Shown one piece after another: positions 31,791 through 40,690 of a DNA stretch of 40,690 bases. The stretch comes from Gnetum montanum. Its lineage: Eukaryota > Streptophyta > Gnetopsida > Gnetales > Gnetaceae. The DNA lies in assembly GCA_015680685.1 (NCBI GenBank), contig MNCI01003660.1, positions 1,065,751 through 1,106,440 of the forward strand, given 5' to 3'. The translations under genes were made by a program, and so were the position numbers. Each line of letters begins with the position of its first letter. Within the stretch, counting starts at the first letter, position 1. The notes under the pieces are model-generated. The model was not told the DNA's origin. It saw only the letters and a list, made by a program, of their open reading frames with translations, and made no database searches.

Positions 31791-32931
31791 TGACCTTTTG
31801 GTGTGTCAAAACATTAAATAAAATGAAGAACAAGGATGCTTATATGTTTGTGTGGTTAATTGTGTTTGTAGGGAAAGAGTGTGGATAAGGAGTTTATAGA
31901 CCTCAAGGACTTACAAGAAAAGTTGACATCATTAAGAACTTGGAGTGAGACAAGGAAGACATGAGGAAGTTCAAGAACTTGAACAAGGAATAAAGAATTC
32001 CAAGTGCAAACAAAGGTGAAGAAAGACGTCTCCAAGAAATAGAAGATGTCTTGGAAGAATTGAAGATAGCATAGGAGAAGATGTCTCTACAAAACAGCAA
32101 ACATCTTTATGAAGAGAAAGATGGCTTTCATCATAAGAAGAAATCTTTGTAGAATGAAGGCTAGTTTTAGAAAGACATTTTTCACCAAAAGAATATGTCT
32201 TCCTAGAATGGAGGCTAGATGCAGAAAGACATCTCAGTCATGAAGAAGACGTCTTTTGTAATCGTTATGTAGTTGTTGCATGAACTCTGAGGTGATTTAG
32301 GAAACATAGTGGCTATAAGATGACATTATTATCATTGGGAAATCTATAGGCTTCTATACTACCATTGTGTAATCATCAAGCAATCATTGTATTCATTATT
32401 GTTCATCATTTTACAATCATTTGTTTGTTTGTAATTAGTCAAAGTGATCTATGCTTCAAATTAGAAGGATCAGCAAACTTAGTTGCATTCTTTCCTTGTG
32501 ATTGTTGTTCTCTTTTGTTGCCCTGTGAGGTTGATGTGCTTCTTGTGGGAAGGCATCTTGATTGAGCTTGTTAGGATCCTATGGGATTGAGTGTTTGTGT
32601 AGCTCAACAACACTCCAAAGCGGAGCTCAATTTGTAAAGATTTTGGGATCCTGGAAACCACATTCTAAGCTTGTTGGGACCTTAGAAGGTTGAGTGGATT
32701 TGTGGTGTTGAATCACTCCATTGTGGAGCTTAGAGCTTGTACAGGGTGTCGTATCCTTTAAACCATATTTGAAAGCAACAAAGTTCAAAGGTGTGCTTGC
32801 AAATTATCCTCTCTAAGTGTGAACTACCCAAGTTGGCAAAACATGTTAAATTTGGTGTGTGTTTTTCTCAAAGAATTTTAATTTGAGAAACTTATTTATC
32901 CCTCCTTCCCTTCTAAGTTCAACAATCCACA
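31791..32931 (+). repeat. 3' LTR of E2
   Basis: It begins TGACCTTTTGGTGTGTCAAAA and ends CCACA. The 54-bp units start at AGATGGCT 32119, AGACATTT 32173 and AGACATCT 32227, with AGACGTCT at 32247. TATAAG lies at 32314. Two units of the repeat of about 104 bp follow (GAGCTTGTTAGGATCC about 32565; AGCTTGTTGGGACC about 32668). Confidence 0.88.
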
Positions 32932-34610
32932 TGAATTAATCCAAGATTTTGAAGATTTCATTAGATTACCAATCAGAGAATATGAAACAAAAAAAAAAGA
33001 ATAATAATTTAAGTCCCATGATGCTATTGGCTAGTGTCTCACAAGTTATTTCTAGCAAAGATAATTTTCATACTATTACCAAAGAAGTATGGGATAATCT
33101 CCAATTAGAATACAAGGGAATCTTAGAAAATCAACAATTGTAGGAACTAATCTACAAATAAAAATTCAATACCTTGCAAATTATAAGAAATGAAAGTGTT
33201 GAAGACTTATTTATTAGAATGTATGAAAGCTTACAAAAAATAGATGAATATGGTTATGGATATAACAAAAGGAAAAAAATTTAGAAAGTTATTCAAGTTC
33301 TCTACATAGACCCAAAATTTGAAAACATGATGGAAAATATTACTCTTTAAAAGGACTTCAACATGTTTAGTGTTAATGGATTAGTTTCTCAAGTCAAAAT
33401 CCTCAAAATAATGAATAATAATAAAAACTCTAGTAAAGATGATCAAGCCTACATGGCTAACTAAAGAGGAAGAGGAAGAGGTTTAGCTATAGGAAGACAT
33501 AAATGAAATTAGTTTAAAAGATAATGATAGGATCAAGACTTAACATGATATTGTGACTTCTACAAAAGATAAGATCATACCATCAACTAATGCTAGACCA
33601 AAATCATTATTGAAATAATACATGGACAAACTTCATAAATAGAACAAGATATTCATTCATCATCTCAAAAGAATACTCTAGAAGAAGAGCTAGGAAATTA
33701 TGCAGCCTTCAATACAGTTAAATAAATAAAGCAAGATTCTTGGATTATAGATAGTGGATGATCCAATCACAACACCCTACAAAAATTATCTTCTAAATTA
33801 CAAAATAAACAATATTCTTGGCAACATCAAAATTGAATATGAAAAATAATTAGTCGTAGAAGAAATAGGAGATTTTGTAGTTAAATTAAATAATAGATAA
33901 AATCTCATCATTTTCAATGTGTATTATGTTCTTAATAGTTCCAACCCTCTCACCTACATTCGACAAGTCTCTAGTGGAGGAAATAATGTCAATTTCAAAA
34001 GTAATTTCTACATTATCAACAAATCTAATGGTGAAGAAATAGTGAAAATCAAAGCCTTAAATAATAGAATATTTTTTCTTGAATGTGACTATCTCAATGA
34101 AAAATGAGACAACATAAACAACCATATTACTTAAGAAAAGCATGTCCTCACAACAAAATCCAATCAAATCCTGAACAAAGATGAAGTCAGGAAAATGGAT
34201 GATGAGGATTTCAAAAAGTCTAGACTTTGGCCTGGAAGGCTTGGTCACATCTCCTATCATAAAATTGAAAGAATGATCAAATAGGAAAAGCTATAGGGAT
34301 AAAAATTTTAGGTACTCAAGAAAAATGTGAGACTTTTATACAAGGAAATCAAACTAATTCTCCTCATAACTCTAACATGATAATGAAGAAAAATTCATTT
34401 GATCTTTTACATGTGGATCTTATCAAGCTAATGCTTACTATTTCAAGAGGAGGAACAAATTATTTCCTAGTTATAGTAGAAAACTACTCAACATACATCA
34501 AGAATACCATCAACCAACATCTCCTATCAAATCACCATCCCATGTCTTTCAACATTTATCATATCCTTAGTACTCTCATACTCCTCTCCAACATATGTCA
34601 CCACCAATAA
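32932..34610 (+). pseudogene. Copia element D: gag C-terminus, protease, pre-integrase and start of integrase
   Basis: Gag resumes after E2 with KEVWDNLQLEYKGI (about 33090) and NESVEDLFIRMYESLQKIDE (about 33190), a UBN2-type core. A worn zinc knuckle at about 33549-33590 reads CDFYKR, a stop, DHTIN, a stop, C, in which the second Cys is Tyr. The protease site WIIDSG lies at about 33742-33759, followed by a stop and SNH. The pre-integrase part has RLGHISYHKIERM (about 34226). The integrase opens at 34377 with SFDLLHVDLIKLM (first catalytic Asp) and GGTNYFLVIVENYSTYI, then breaks off near 34500. The second Asp, Glu, RT and RNase H are not found, so the element is 3'-truncated or replaced. Confidence 0.82.
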
Positions 34611-34689
34611 TATAGGAATAATTGGCATCATAGACTTAACAAAAGAATTCCACTTGTGCTATGAGCATATAAAATAATGATAGTGCTAG

Positions 34690-35487
34690 TAGCCCTAAGC
34701 ACAATCCTCAAAAACATTCATTCTTTAGGAAAGTTTCGACATGTATGAATAAAAATAGTAGACCTACTAGCTTATTAGAACCAATGAAAGGACAATATGA
34801 TGTAATCCCTTTCCTTACAAAAATAATGCCTTAAATCATACACAAAACCCAAAAATCATTAGCACTAGAAAATAAAACATAAAATTTGAACATGACACAA
34901 TGGAAAGACAGGAAATTCCATGCATTACATATAATAATAAAGGGTACAACTGTGGGCCAAAATTTCATAGTATTAATACAATTCCTATACTAGCCCACAA
35001 CAAACTTGAGGAACAAGTGTGTGTGCAAAACCATGTCTACACAACAACCACTAAATCAAAAAACATCCAGTGACTAGAAAATGAGAATATCAAATTGTAC
35101 AAAGGATGCATGCAAACATGCAACACACTTATTAGCTCTTATCCTAAGAAAATGAAGCAAACAAATAACTTAGAAAATGACATCTTCACTCTCACTATAC
35201 ACCAAAAGAAATTGTTAAATAAGGAAACTTGAAAACTAAAGTAGAAAACCAAGAAGGAATCATACCAAGATCTTCTAAAAACATACCTTCTAGTCCAATT
35301 GAACATATGTATCCAAACGATTGAAACCTAATTATCATTAATGTTAAATATGCTAACAAGCACAAACATAAATCACTAAAGATGATAAATGGAAAACTTA
35401 TAGTGTATAACCAAGTAAATATGATGTCCATTTTTCAAATGCTCGTCCATGAGTTCAATCATGGGGGGGATGCCTCATCTTGAATTA
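34690..35487 (+). pseudogene. Decayed coding stretch of unknown identity ending at a polypurine tract
   Basis: Several long frame segments join with shifts: a first at about 34690-34980 (RPTSLLEPMKGQYDVIPFL), an overlapping second at about 34895-35220 (NKLEEQVCVQNHVYTTTTKS), and a third at about 35215-35487 (KVENQEGIIPRSSKNIPSS, ending SIFQMLVHEFNHGGDASS). Stops are few. The ending resembles the last residues of gypsy C (SIFQISSFQINHGGDG), which also overlap a polypurine tract. This points to the 3' end of a related gypsy element. The domain itself is not recognised, and which frame is real in the overlap is uncertain. Confidence 0.4.
35452..35468 (+). promoter_or_regulatory. Polypurine tract preceding a presumed gypsy LTR
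   Basis: TTCAATCATGGGGGGGATG resembles the polypurine tract of element C at 22434-22448, with similar bases upstream. The LTR would start at TGCCTC (about 35468). Confidence 0.55.
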
Positions 35488-36600
35488 ATAACTAATAAGT
35501 GCATCTTTACTTTTTTATTTTAGAATTTTTTATCATTTTTTTATTTTTACATTTTTCTATTTCTTCAAAATTTTCCAATTCTTAAGATGTTTTCTAGTTC
35601 TTGTTATTTTTCTTTTCTATTCTTCGGCTATTTCCTATGTGTTTTGTGAACATTTACTATGTTTTTGTTGATAATGATGCTAGTCTTGATGTAGAAATCA
35701 ACACCATGCATTGGGTTTTTGTCATATCCTATCAAGAAAGTTGGTTAAATAATTGTATAAAGTAGTGAAACCACATCATCCATTGCTCCAATTTTTATAC
35801 GTAAGATATATTTATCATGAAAGAAATAGGGTTCTTCTCACATAAAACTGCAATTAACTCATGATCATTATGCCTTAAAGAAAGGGGTAAAGATCAAGAG
35901 GAAATGAAAAAGGATGTGACATCAAGAAAACTTGTAGATTCCTTGTACTTCTTGCATGGCTCTTACTACTTCATGTATTTATATCATTACTCATGTTTTA
36001 GTTTTGATGGAAACATGTTCTCAAATAAGTGTTATTATTGTACCCACTTTAAATTTCTCTATATAAGTTAGAGTTTTGGGTATATTCTAATGACTTGCTT
36101 AAAGCCATCTTTGCCAGTCTAGATTCAATCTCTTATGTCATCTATAACATAGTTTTTGGATCTTTATGTTCAACTTACCAAAAGCTACACCTCATTTCAT
36201 CAACAGCATCATTTTGAATCTTCTTCTATGACTTCTAGTTTTGGCATTTGGCATCAACTCCAACATTGATTCTATTGTTAGCTTTTGATGTTTAGAATCA
36301 ATCTTACCTTTGACATTTGACCTCAAATTTTTCTTTTTCATCATATCATATTTTCAACACTCAATGTTAGCTTGCTCTTCAATGTTCAACATCAATCCTA
36401 CATTTGATGTCTAACCTTAATTTTCATAGTAATTATCTACATGTTGATTCCCCTATTTAGAACCTTCTATAACCTTCTGAAAGATTCTGTCAATCCCAAT
36501 GCATCATTTCTTCACATTATAGAAGGCATTTTTAGCCTATAAATAGGAGGATGCCCCTAAATAGAAAGGATTTGGCTTTTTAGTTTGTTGGCATTCCCTT
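35468..36600 (+). repeat. Presumed gypsy LTR (solo or 3' LTR), right end not found
   Basis: T-rich sequence follows the polypurine tract. About 1.07 kb downstream lies a TATA box (36538-36545, in GCCTATAAATAGGAGG), which suits U3 followed by R. The words TTTGATG/TTGACATTTG recur at 36240-36420. No second copy was found in the window. Confidence 0.4.
36538..36545 (+). promoter_or_regulatory. TATA box in the presumed LTR
   Basis: TATAAATA in GCCTATAAATAGGAGG, a form typical of plant LTR promoters. Transcription would start near 36570. Confidence 0.5.
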
Positions 36601-37309
36601 CATCTAGCTTTTTTTGCAAATCTACTTAACATTTTTTAGCTATCTTTTCTACTCAATGTAGTTGATGTTCTTTATAATTAAAAATTTTGAAATCTTTCCA
36701 AAGATTATATCTATGTAGAATAACTACTCTTCTCCTAGAGATATTAACCTCTATAATTTGTTTCCTTTTATTCCTCGCTAACACATTTGTATCTACTTGA
36801 TGTTATCCTTCTAATGCACAAAGAATTACTTAAAAAATCAAGTCAATATACTAATCTAATCTATCCCTTTCCATCATTAGCTTCTCAATCTGTAATTGTT
36901 CTCATTAGATCTACATTAGGTGCACATATTAGAGAAAGAATGAGGTAACATAGCTTCTCATCAGACACCAATGAGCATTGGCACATCCTCTAGAACATTC
37001 TTAGTAGGTTTCTATTCTATGATTCCTATTGTAATATGGATTTTTCCATTTTAGTCATTTCTATTTCTAAAATTATTAAGATAAGCTTTAGATATGTGTT
37101 CTTCCTTTTTTTTCTCTTTTGGTACATTAACAAAATAGATTTGCTTTGTTTTTTGCATACTATTTCTAGACATCGTGATAAAGACAATGTAAAACATGCA
37201 AGTTGATAGTCCCTAAGTTTGTTTTGATCATGTAAATGGCATCTTCTTCATTCACAAGTTAGGTTCAACCCTATATTTGTTGTTTATTAGAATTTATTTT
37301 ATTTTTAAA
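36601..37309. other. No gene seen
   Basis: AT-rich sequence between the TATA-bearing LTR and the decayed coding region at 37310. If the two belong together this is R/U5 plus leader. I found no convincing primer binding site. Confidence 0.3.
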
Positions 37310-38577
37310 GAATAGTATATTGATTCTTCCACAATCTACTATTAATGATCTTTATCAACCTACTTTCTCTTCTTGGTTAAAACCTTTGCTTTCCTTTAAA
37401 TTTTTTGAATGTGATCTAGAGATTAGTGAATTTAGGATTCATCTAGTCTTATTAAAGTTTTTCCTCATAGGGATGTAGATGAATGGATTAGCAAAGGATA
37501 TAACTACATACATATTTTAGAATTTTATAATCACATCCACTCACTTTTTAATTATCACCCTAAATCCATACTAGGTAGCTCTCTTAGATCAAAGAATGAA
37601 AAACTTTTGGAAATCCATTATTACATAAGCTAAGGGACACCTAGAGTTGGGTTAGATTATTATTATCTTACCAAAAATTACATTAAGTTTTCAAGATTTA
37701 AATATTTTAAATACTTTTATGATGATGATATACATTCCTATAGATATGAATTATAATAATATTTACACCACCATAGGTTCTAGATTATTTTTCAAATTAT
37801 TTAGTAGCACAAGTATTCTAACATTAATCCCCTTTGGAGATCAAGTCATGTAAGTATTTTCCACTAATATAGAATGGAATGTAACTATTAATGTATAAGA
37901 TTTACCTATTCATAATGTCTATCCTACATTATATGACAACATAACATCTTTCTATAACCTAATTCCAAAAAGAGTTTCATCTCATTTATATAAAAGAATT
38001 TATTCTATAAACCTCAAAACACCTAAGTTCTCCTCTCATGACTGATTTCAACTAGTTGATCCTTCAAGGTCTTCAAAAATATTTAAAGTGTACAAAATAG
38101 ATATAAAAAGTATTAAGAGTAAAACTACAACTCTAGACTAGTCTAATGAAGTATCATGCAATGATACAAAATATGGCCCTTCCTATTCTCATAAATATGT
38201 AGTGCTTCAAGAACAAGATTATTCTTTTGAAGAGTGCTTGAAACTTATAAGGATAGAAATGTAGTCTATTACTCATGAATATAATTTTGATTCACCTCAT
38301 AGGTTTGTTGAAGATCTTAATGAAAAATATGAGTGTTGGCACATTTAGCCATTTCATGGAACAGTAAGACTCATCTTAAACATTATTGTAAGAGTGGGAG
38401 AATGTGAATGTGTTATTTCATATCATTGGTATGAAATCTATGGGTGGCCCAAAATGACATATTGGTATCGAAAACAAAGACTACTAGGAACAATCATGTT
38501 AAATCAATTGCTACACACAATAGTCCAAAAAAATATTTTTTTTAAAAAAAAAGGATATACTACTGCAACACCTTTTT
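37310..38577 (+). pseudogene. Decayed protein-coding region of about 400 codons, family not recognised
   Basis: Three frame segments read as one protein. The first, about 37330-37440, includes PTFSSWLKPLLSFKFFECDL. The second, about 37445-37750, includes VFPHRDVDEWISKGYNYIHI, RSKNEKLLEIHYYIS and GTPRVGLDYYYLTKNYIKFS. The third, about 37750-38577, includes YTTIGSRLFFKLFSSTS, TNIEWNVTINV, DLPIHNVYPTLYDNITSFYN, SSHLYKRIYSINLKTPKF, KYGPSYSHKYVVLQEQDYSF and ECLKLIRIEM, and ends at a stop at 38577. In-frame stops are mostly TAG or TAA. The composition is that of a folded, aromatic-rich protein, not a low-complexity frame. No retroelement enzyme motif is seen. It lies downstream of a possible LTR, where gag would be expected, and ends near an A/T homopolymer stretch (38527-38562). 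Confidence 0.5.
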
Positions 38578-38869
38578 AGTCTCTCAAAGAGGCGGTGACA
38601 AGGTTTGAAGGAATAGTTAGTTGAAAACAGTAAAAATTTTTGATATGGAGAAACGTCAATTTGTTAAGGCATAGCTTCAAAGGATACAAAGGGTGAGAGT
38701 CAAGGAAATGGAGAAAGATACGAGTTGCAATCGCTAAAGAAGTGAAAACATTGAAACTAGAGTACACAGAGATCATTTCGTAAATCAATAATGATGCAAG
38801 TCTGAATTTTGAATTTCCTCCATTGGAAACGCATTCTAACTCAAATTCTAATTGCAACCCCAGTTCAGC
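38578..38869. other. Transition zone without an assigned gene
   Basis: Composition shifts here from AT-rich decayed repeats to the GC-richer island. A 98-codon minus-strand frame (38872-38576) starts MAELGLQLEFELE. It has no recognised domain and may be chance. Confidence 0.3.
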
Positions 38870-38953
38870 CAATTAAAACTGCGGCAGGTTTCGGATCTAT
38901 AACAAAAAGCAAAGGAAGCAGAGAAAAAAATGAAGTGATGCAGAATAGGCTCG

Positions 38954-39073
38954 TTAACAAGCGGAAAAAGCCATAAAATTTCTCTGGAACAACGGTCCTG
39001 CGGTGCTGCACCTTTTCAACTCGCAGGAAGAAACAGCGCGGATTCCGGTTAGTACAACAGTCGAAACCCTCAT
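38954..39073 (-). CDS. Short minus-strand ORF (39 codons), hypothetical
   Basis: ATG at 39073 gives MRVSTVVLTGIRAVSSCELK followed by an Arg/Ser/Phe-containing stretch, ending at TAA. It is basic and lacks acidic residues apart from one Glu, resembling an organelle-targeting N-terminus. It could be a first exon read past its splice site, or chance. No downstream exon was identified. Confidence 0.25.
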   Translation of the reverse strand: MRVSTVVLTGIRAVSSCELKRCSTAGPLFQRNFMAFSAC

Positions 39074-39294
39074 CGTAAAAATTTCCCGCAACAAGAGGAG
39101 CCCCTATGGTTGTTGCTGCTAATCAGAGCTTCGTGGCAGCAGTTCTTTAATTCAAGCAACAACATCTTCAGTTTCGAGTTTCTGTTTCGGATCTGCATGC
39201 CTTCAACACCATCACGAACGTTCTCTGTAAGGCCCACAAGATGTGCACTACACAGAGGATTTTCTGGCAGTTGCAGGGCTATTTCTCAACTTAC

Positions 39295-39609
39295 CTTACC
39301 CTTGCCTATGACTGATGTCTCAAAAAGGAGCCTTCCGTGGCTTAGAACGTTTTCTGGGAAATAATCCGCCGCGAATCCAACCCACCACCATGACTTACAA
39401 TACTTTGTTGTAGGGATTCTCCAGCTGCGACCTTGCCAAATAGGCCTGGGCTTTCCCAAGGAACACATTTCAAATTTTTTCAAGCAATAATCACAAATGT
39501 CATTTGCTCCTGGAACCTGCAATCCGAAACAGCAGCCATGCCCGACGCCGATGCATTCGATATCGCCATACCAGTCCACTAAACGCGGCAACAAAGACAC
39601 AAAGGCACA
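39295..39609 (-). CDS. Candidate internal exon, 105 codons, Cys- and Trp-rich, hypothetical
   Basis: On the minus strand a frame of exactly 315 bases is bounded by CTTAG at its start (acceptor AG at 39611-39610) and AAG followed by GTAAGT at its end (donor from 39294). The frame is closed upstream by the TAG that forms the acceptor. It reads on to a stop just past the donor. The protein includes LVDWYGDIECIGVGHGCCFG, VPGANDICDYCLKKFEMCS, RPIWQGRSWRIPTTKYCKSW and WWVGFAADYFPENV. Eight or more Cys and a CDYC pair are visible. I do not recognise the family. Confidence 0.4.
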
Positions 39610-39640
39610 CTAAGACAGGTGTCAAGAGATATTTTGGGCC

Positions 39641-39899
39641 GATGCCGTTAAATCAGAGTTGCAGTTTTATTCATCAAAAATAAAATTTTAAATGGTCTGG
39701 TGATTAATTCAGCAATTTCACATACACTAATAGTGTGAAGCCCTCGTTAAAAACTTACTTTTAATTTAATTATTCCAAGTCTTTAAAACATTATTTTTTC
39801 AAACATTATTATATAAGTTACTACCCATAAAATATTTGTAATATTAATGTTAAAATATTTGCAATATTTACAAATATTAGTGTTATCATAAATTCCTCC
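39641..39899. other. AT-rich DNA, no gene seen
   Basis: Return to AT-rich, CpG-poor composition. It may include the start of the LTR-like sequence at the right edge. Confidence 0.4.
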
Positions 39900-40690
39900 T
39901 AACTTTATGTACAACTTCCTAACTACATAACTTCCTAATTAAATTGATGAGAAATATCTCCTAACTAGTTGGGTAAGTTGTAACTTCCTAACTTGGGAGA
40001 GAAGTTAGCTAAGATATTTTAAAGTATGTAACCACCTTTGAACCCTATAAAAGAGAAGACACTAGGGTCTCATAGGGGACACTTGATACATCACACTTTC
40101 GAAGGCTACTAGCTAGCACTTGGGCTCTCACTTGGAGACACACTTTGAGTCTTGGGAGAAGAGCATTTGTAAAGAAGAAAGTGTCAAAGATTGCTTGTAA
40201 GATGACTTGCTAAAGAAAAGATTTCAACCTCTTTGTCATGGTCCTGTGAGTTATGTTTTTTATTTTTTATTTTTTTAAATTGTTTAGCTAGTGGTTTAGA
40301 TAGTATCATCCTTGGCAAGTAATTTTGGGATTTTTAGATTGCTCTTATTATTCTTGTTGCACGATTGAAATTTTCTATTAAAATTTTTCCACAGAAGCAC
40401 TTGTGTTAGAAAGCCTTAAGAGCATTTTAATAGTGAATTTTATTATTGTGCAACGTATAAGAACTGCTATTGGGATTGTTGTAAGAGAGCCTCTATTTGT
40501 AGTCATGCCGTTGAACGATTCAATAGTCTAGAGGGTTCAGAAAATCTTTGGTATTGTGATGGAACCAGAATAGCTTCTTTTTATCTTTAAAGTGAATCTC
40601 CGTGGTATTTCAATTAGAAATTTTCAAGTCTTTTGAAGGTTCTGTTGAATGCAATTGTTGACATCCATTATCTAGCCAAAATGGAGTCTC
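39900..40690 (+). repeat. LTR-like sequence at the right edge
   Basis: Three direct copies of AACTTCCTAA (39913, 39929, 39982) and reverse words (AGTTGGGTAAGTT, GAAGTTAG) lie upstream of TATAAAAG (40046-40053). Transcript-like sequence follows (GAGAAGACACTAGGGTCTCA). The layout is that of a U3-TATA-R segment of a plant LTR. The partner LTR and any coding part are outside the window. Confidence 0.45.
40046..40053 (+). promoter_or_regulatory. TATA box of the right-edge LTR-like sequence
   Basis: TATAAAAG in ACCCTATAAAAGAGAAGACAC. The predicted start site is near 40078. Confidence 0.5.

Larger units (their letters stand above)
27361..32931 (+). mobile_element. Copia-type LTR retrotransposon E2, gag-only, inserted in copia D gag
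   Basis: LTRs at 27361-28446 and 31791-32931 flank an interior of 3.3 kb with a primer site (28449-28460), a gag (about 28503-29850) and a polypurine tract (31774-31790). No protease, integrase or RT is recognisable. E2 belongs to the same family as E1: the same LTR start, 54-bp arrays, repeats of about 104 bp, gag motifs and non-coding interior. Copia D gag sequence lies on both sides. No clear 5-bp target duplication (ATTGC before, TGAAT after). Confidence 0.88.
38870..39640. other. GC- and CpG-rich island
   Basis: Many intact CpG dinucleotides occur (for example GCGCGGATTCCGG near 39038 and CCCGACGCCGATGCATTCG near 39540), unlike the CpG-poor repeats elsewhere in the window. This suggests low methylation, recent origin, or selection, and fits the edge of a host gene. 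It contains the minus-strand frames listed separately. Confidence 0.6.

Noticed and set aside
1-40690. CRISPR arrays, bacterial operons, rRNA or tRNA genes
   Set aside because: Nothing with the required repeats, promoters or cloverleaf structure was seen. The elements are plant LTR retrotransposons.

Overview
The window looks like intergenic DNA from a plant with a large genome, most likely a gymnosperm such as a conifer or yew relative. That assignment is inferred from long AT-rich stretches without intact genes, old nested LTR retrotransposons of plant type, and heavy CpG depletion; no marker gene fixes the species. No intact host gene is visible. Most longer open frames are pieces of decayed retroelement proteins.

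Layout, left to right. (1) 1-1739 is the minus-strand gag relic of a Ty3/gypsy element (B). (2) 2578 to about 20232 is a large plus-strand Ty3/gypsy element of the Tat/Athila type (A). It has a 5' LTR, a decayed tRNA-Asp-type primer binding site, a short upstream ORF, gag, protease, RT, RNase H, integrase, a long spacer, a further ORF downstream of pol, an assembly gap (18895-19448) and a 3' LTR. (3) A is split between RNase H and integrase by a complete minus-strand copia-type element (E1, 8365-14308). (4) 20770-22464 is the 3' half of another gypsy pol (C) ending at a polypurine tract. (5) 27225-34610 is a decayed copia polyprotein (D) whose gag is split by E2 (27361-32931), a second member of the E1 family on the plus strand. 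(6) 34690-35487 is a decayed unidentified coding stretch ending at a polypurine tract. It is followed by LTR-like DNA with a TATA box at 36538. (7) 37310-38577 is a decayed coding region of about 400 codons that I do not recognise. (8) 38870-39640 is GC- and CpG-rich, unlike the rest, and holds a 315-bp candidate exon on the minus strand. (9) The right edge carries LTR-like sequence with a TATA box at 40046.

The most unusual material is the E1/E2 family. Its members have LTRs of 1.1-1.26 kb and a gag but no recognisable pol, so they probably relied on enzymes from a relative. All four LTRs carry three 54-bp repeats built of paired ACGT/ACAT palindromes just upstream of a TATA box, and repeats of about 104 bp further downstream. 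The non-coding interior has a hairpin whose stem differs between the two copies by two compensated base pairs. Other points of interest are the extra downstream ORF of A with a possible small intron, the unknown coding region at 37.3-38.6 kb, and the CpG-rich island.

All comparisons are by eye. Boundaries of old elements are approximate, and no clean target-site duplications were found.
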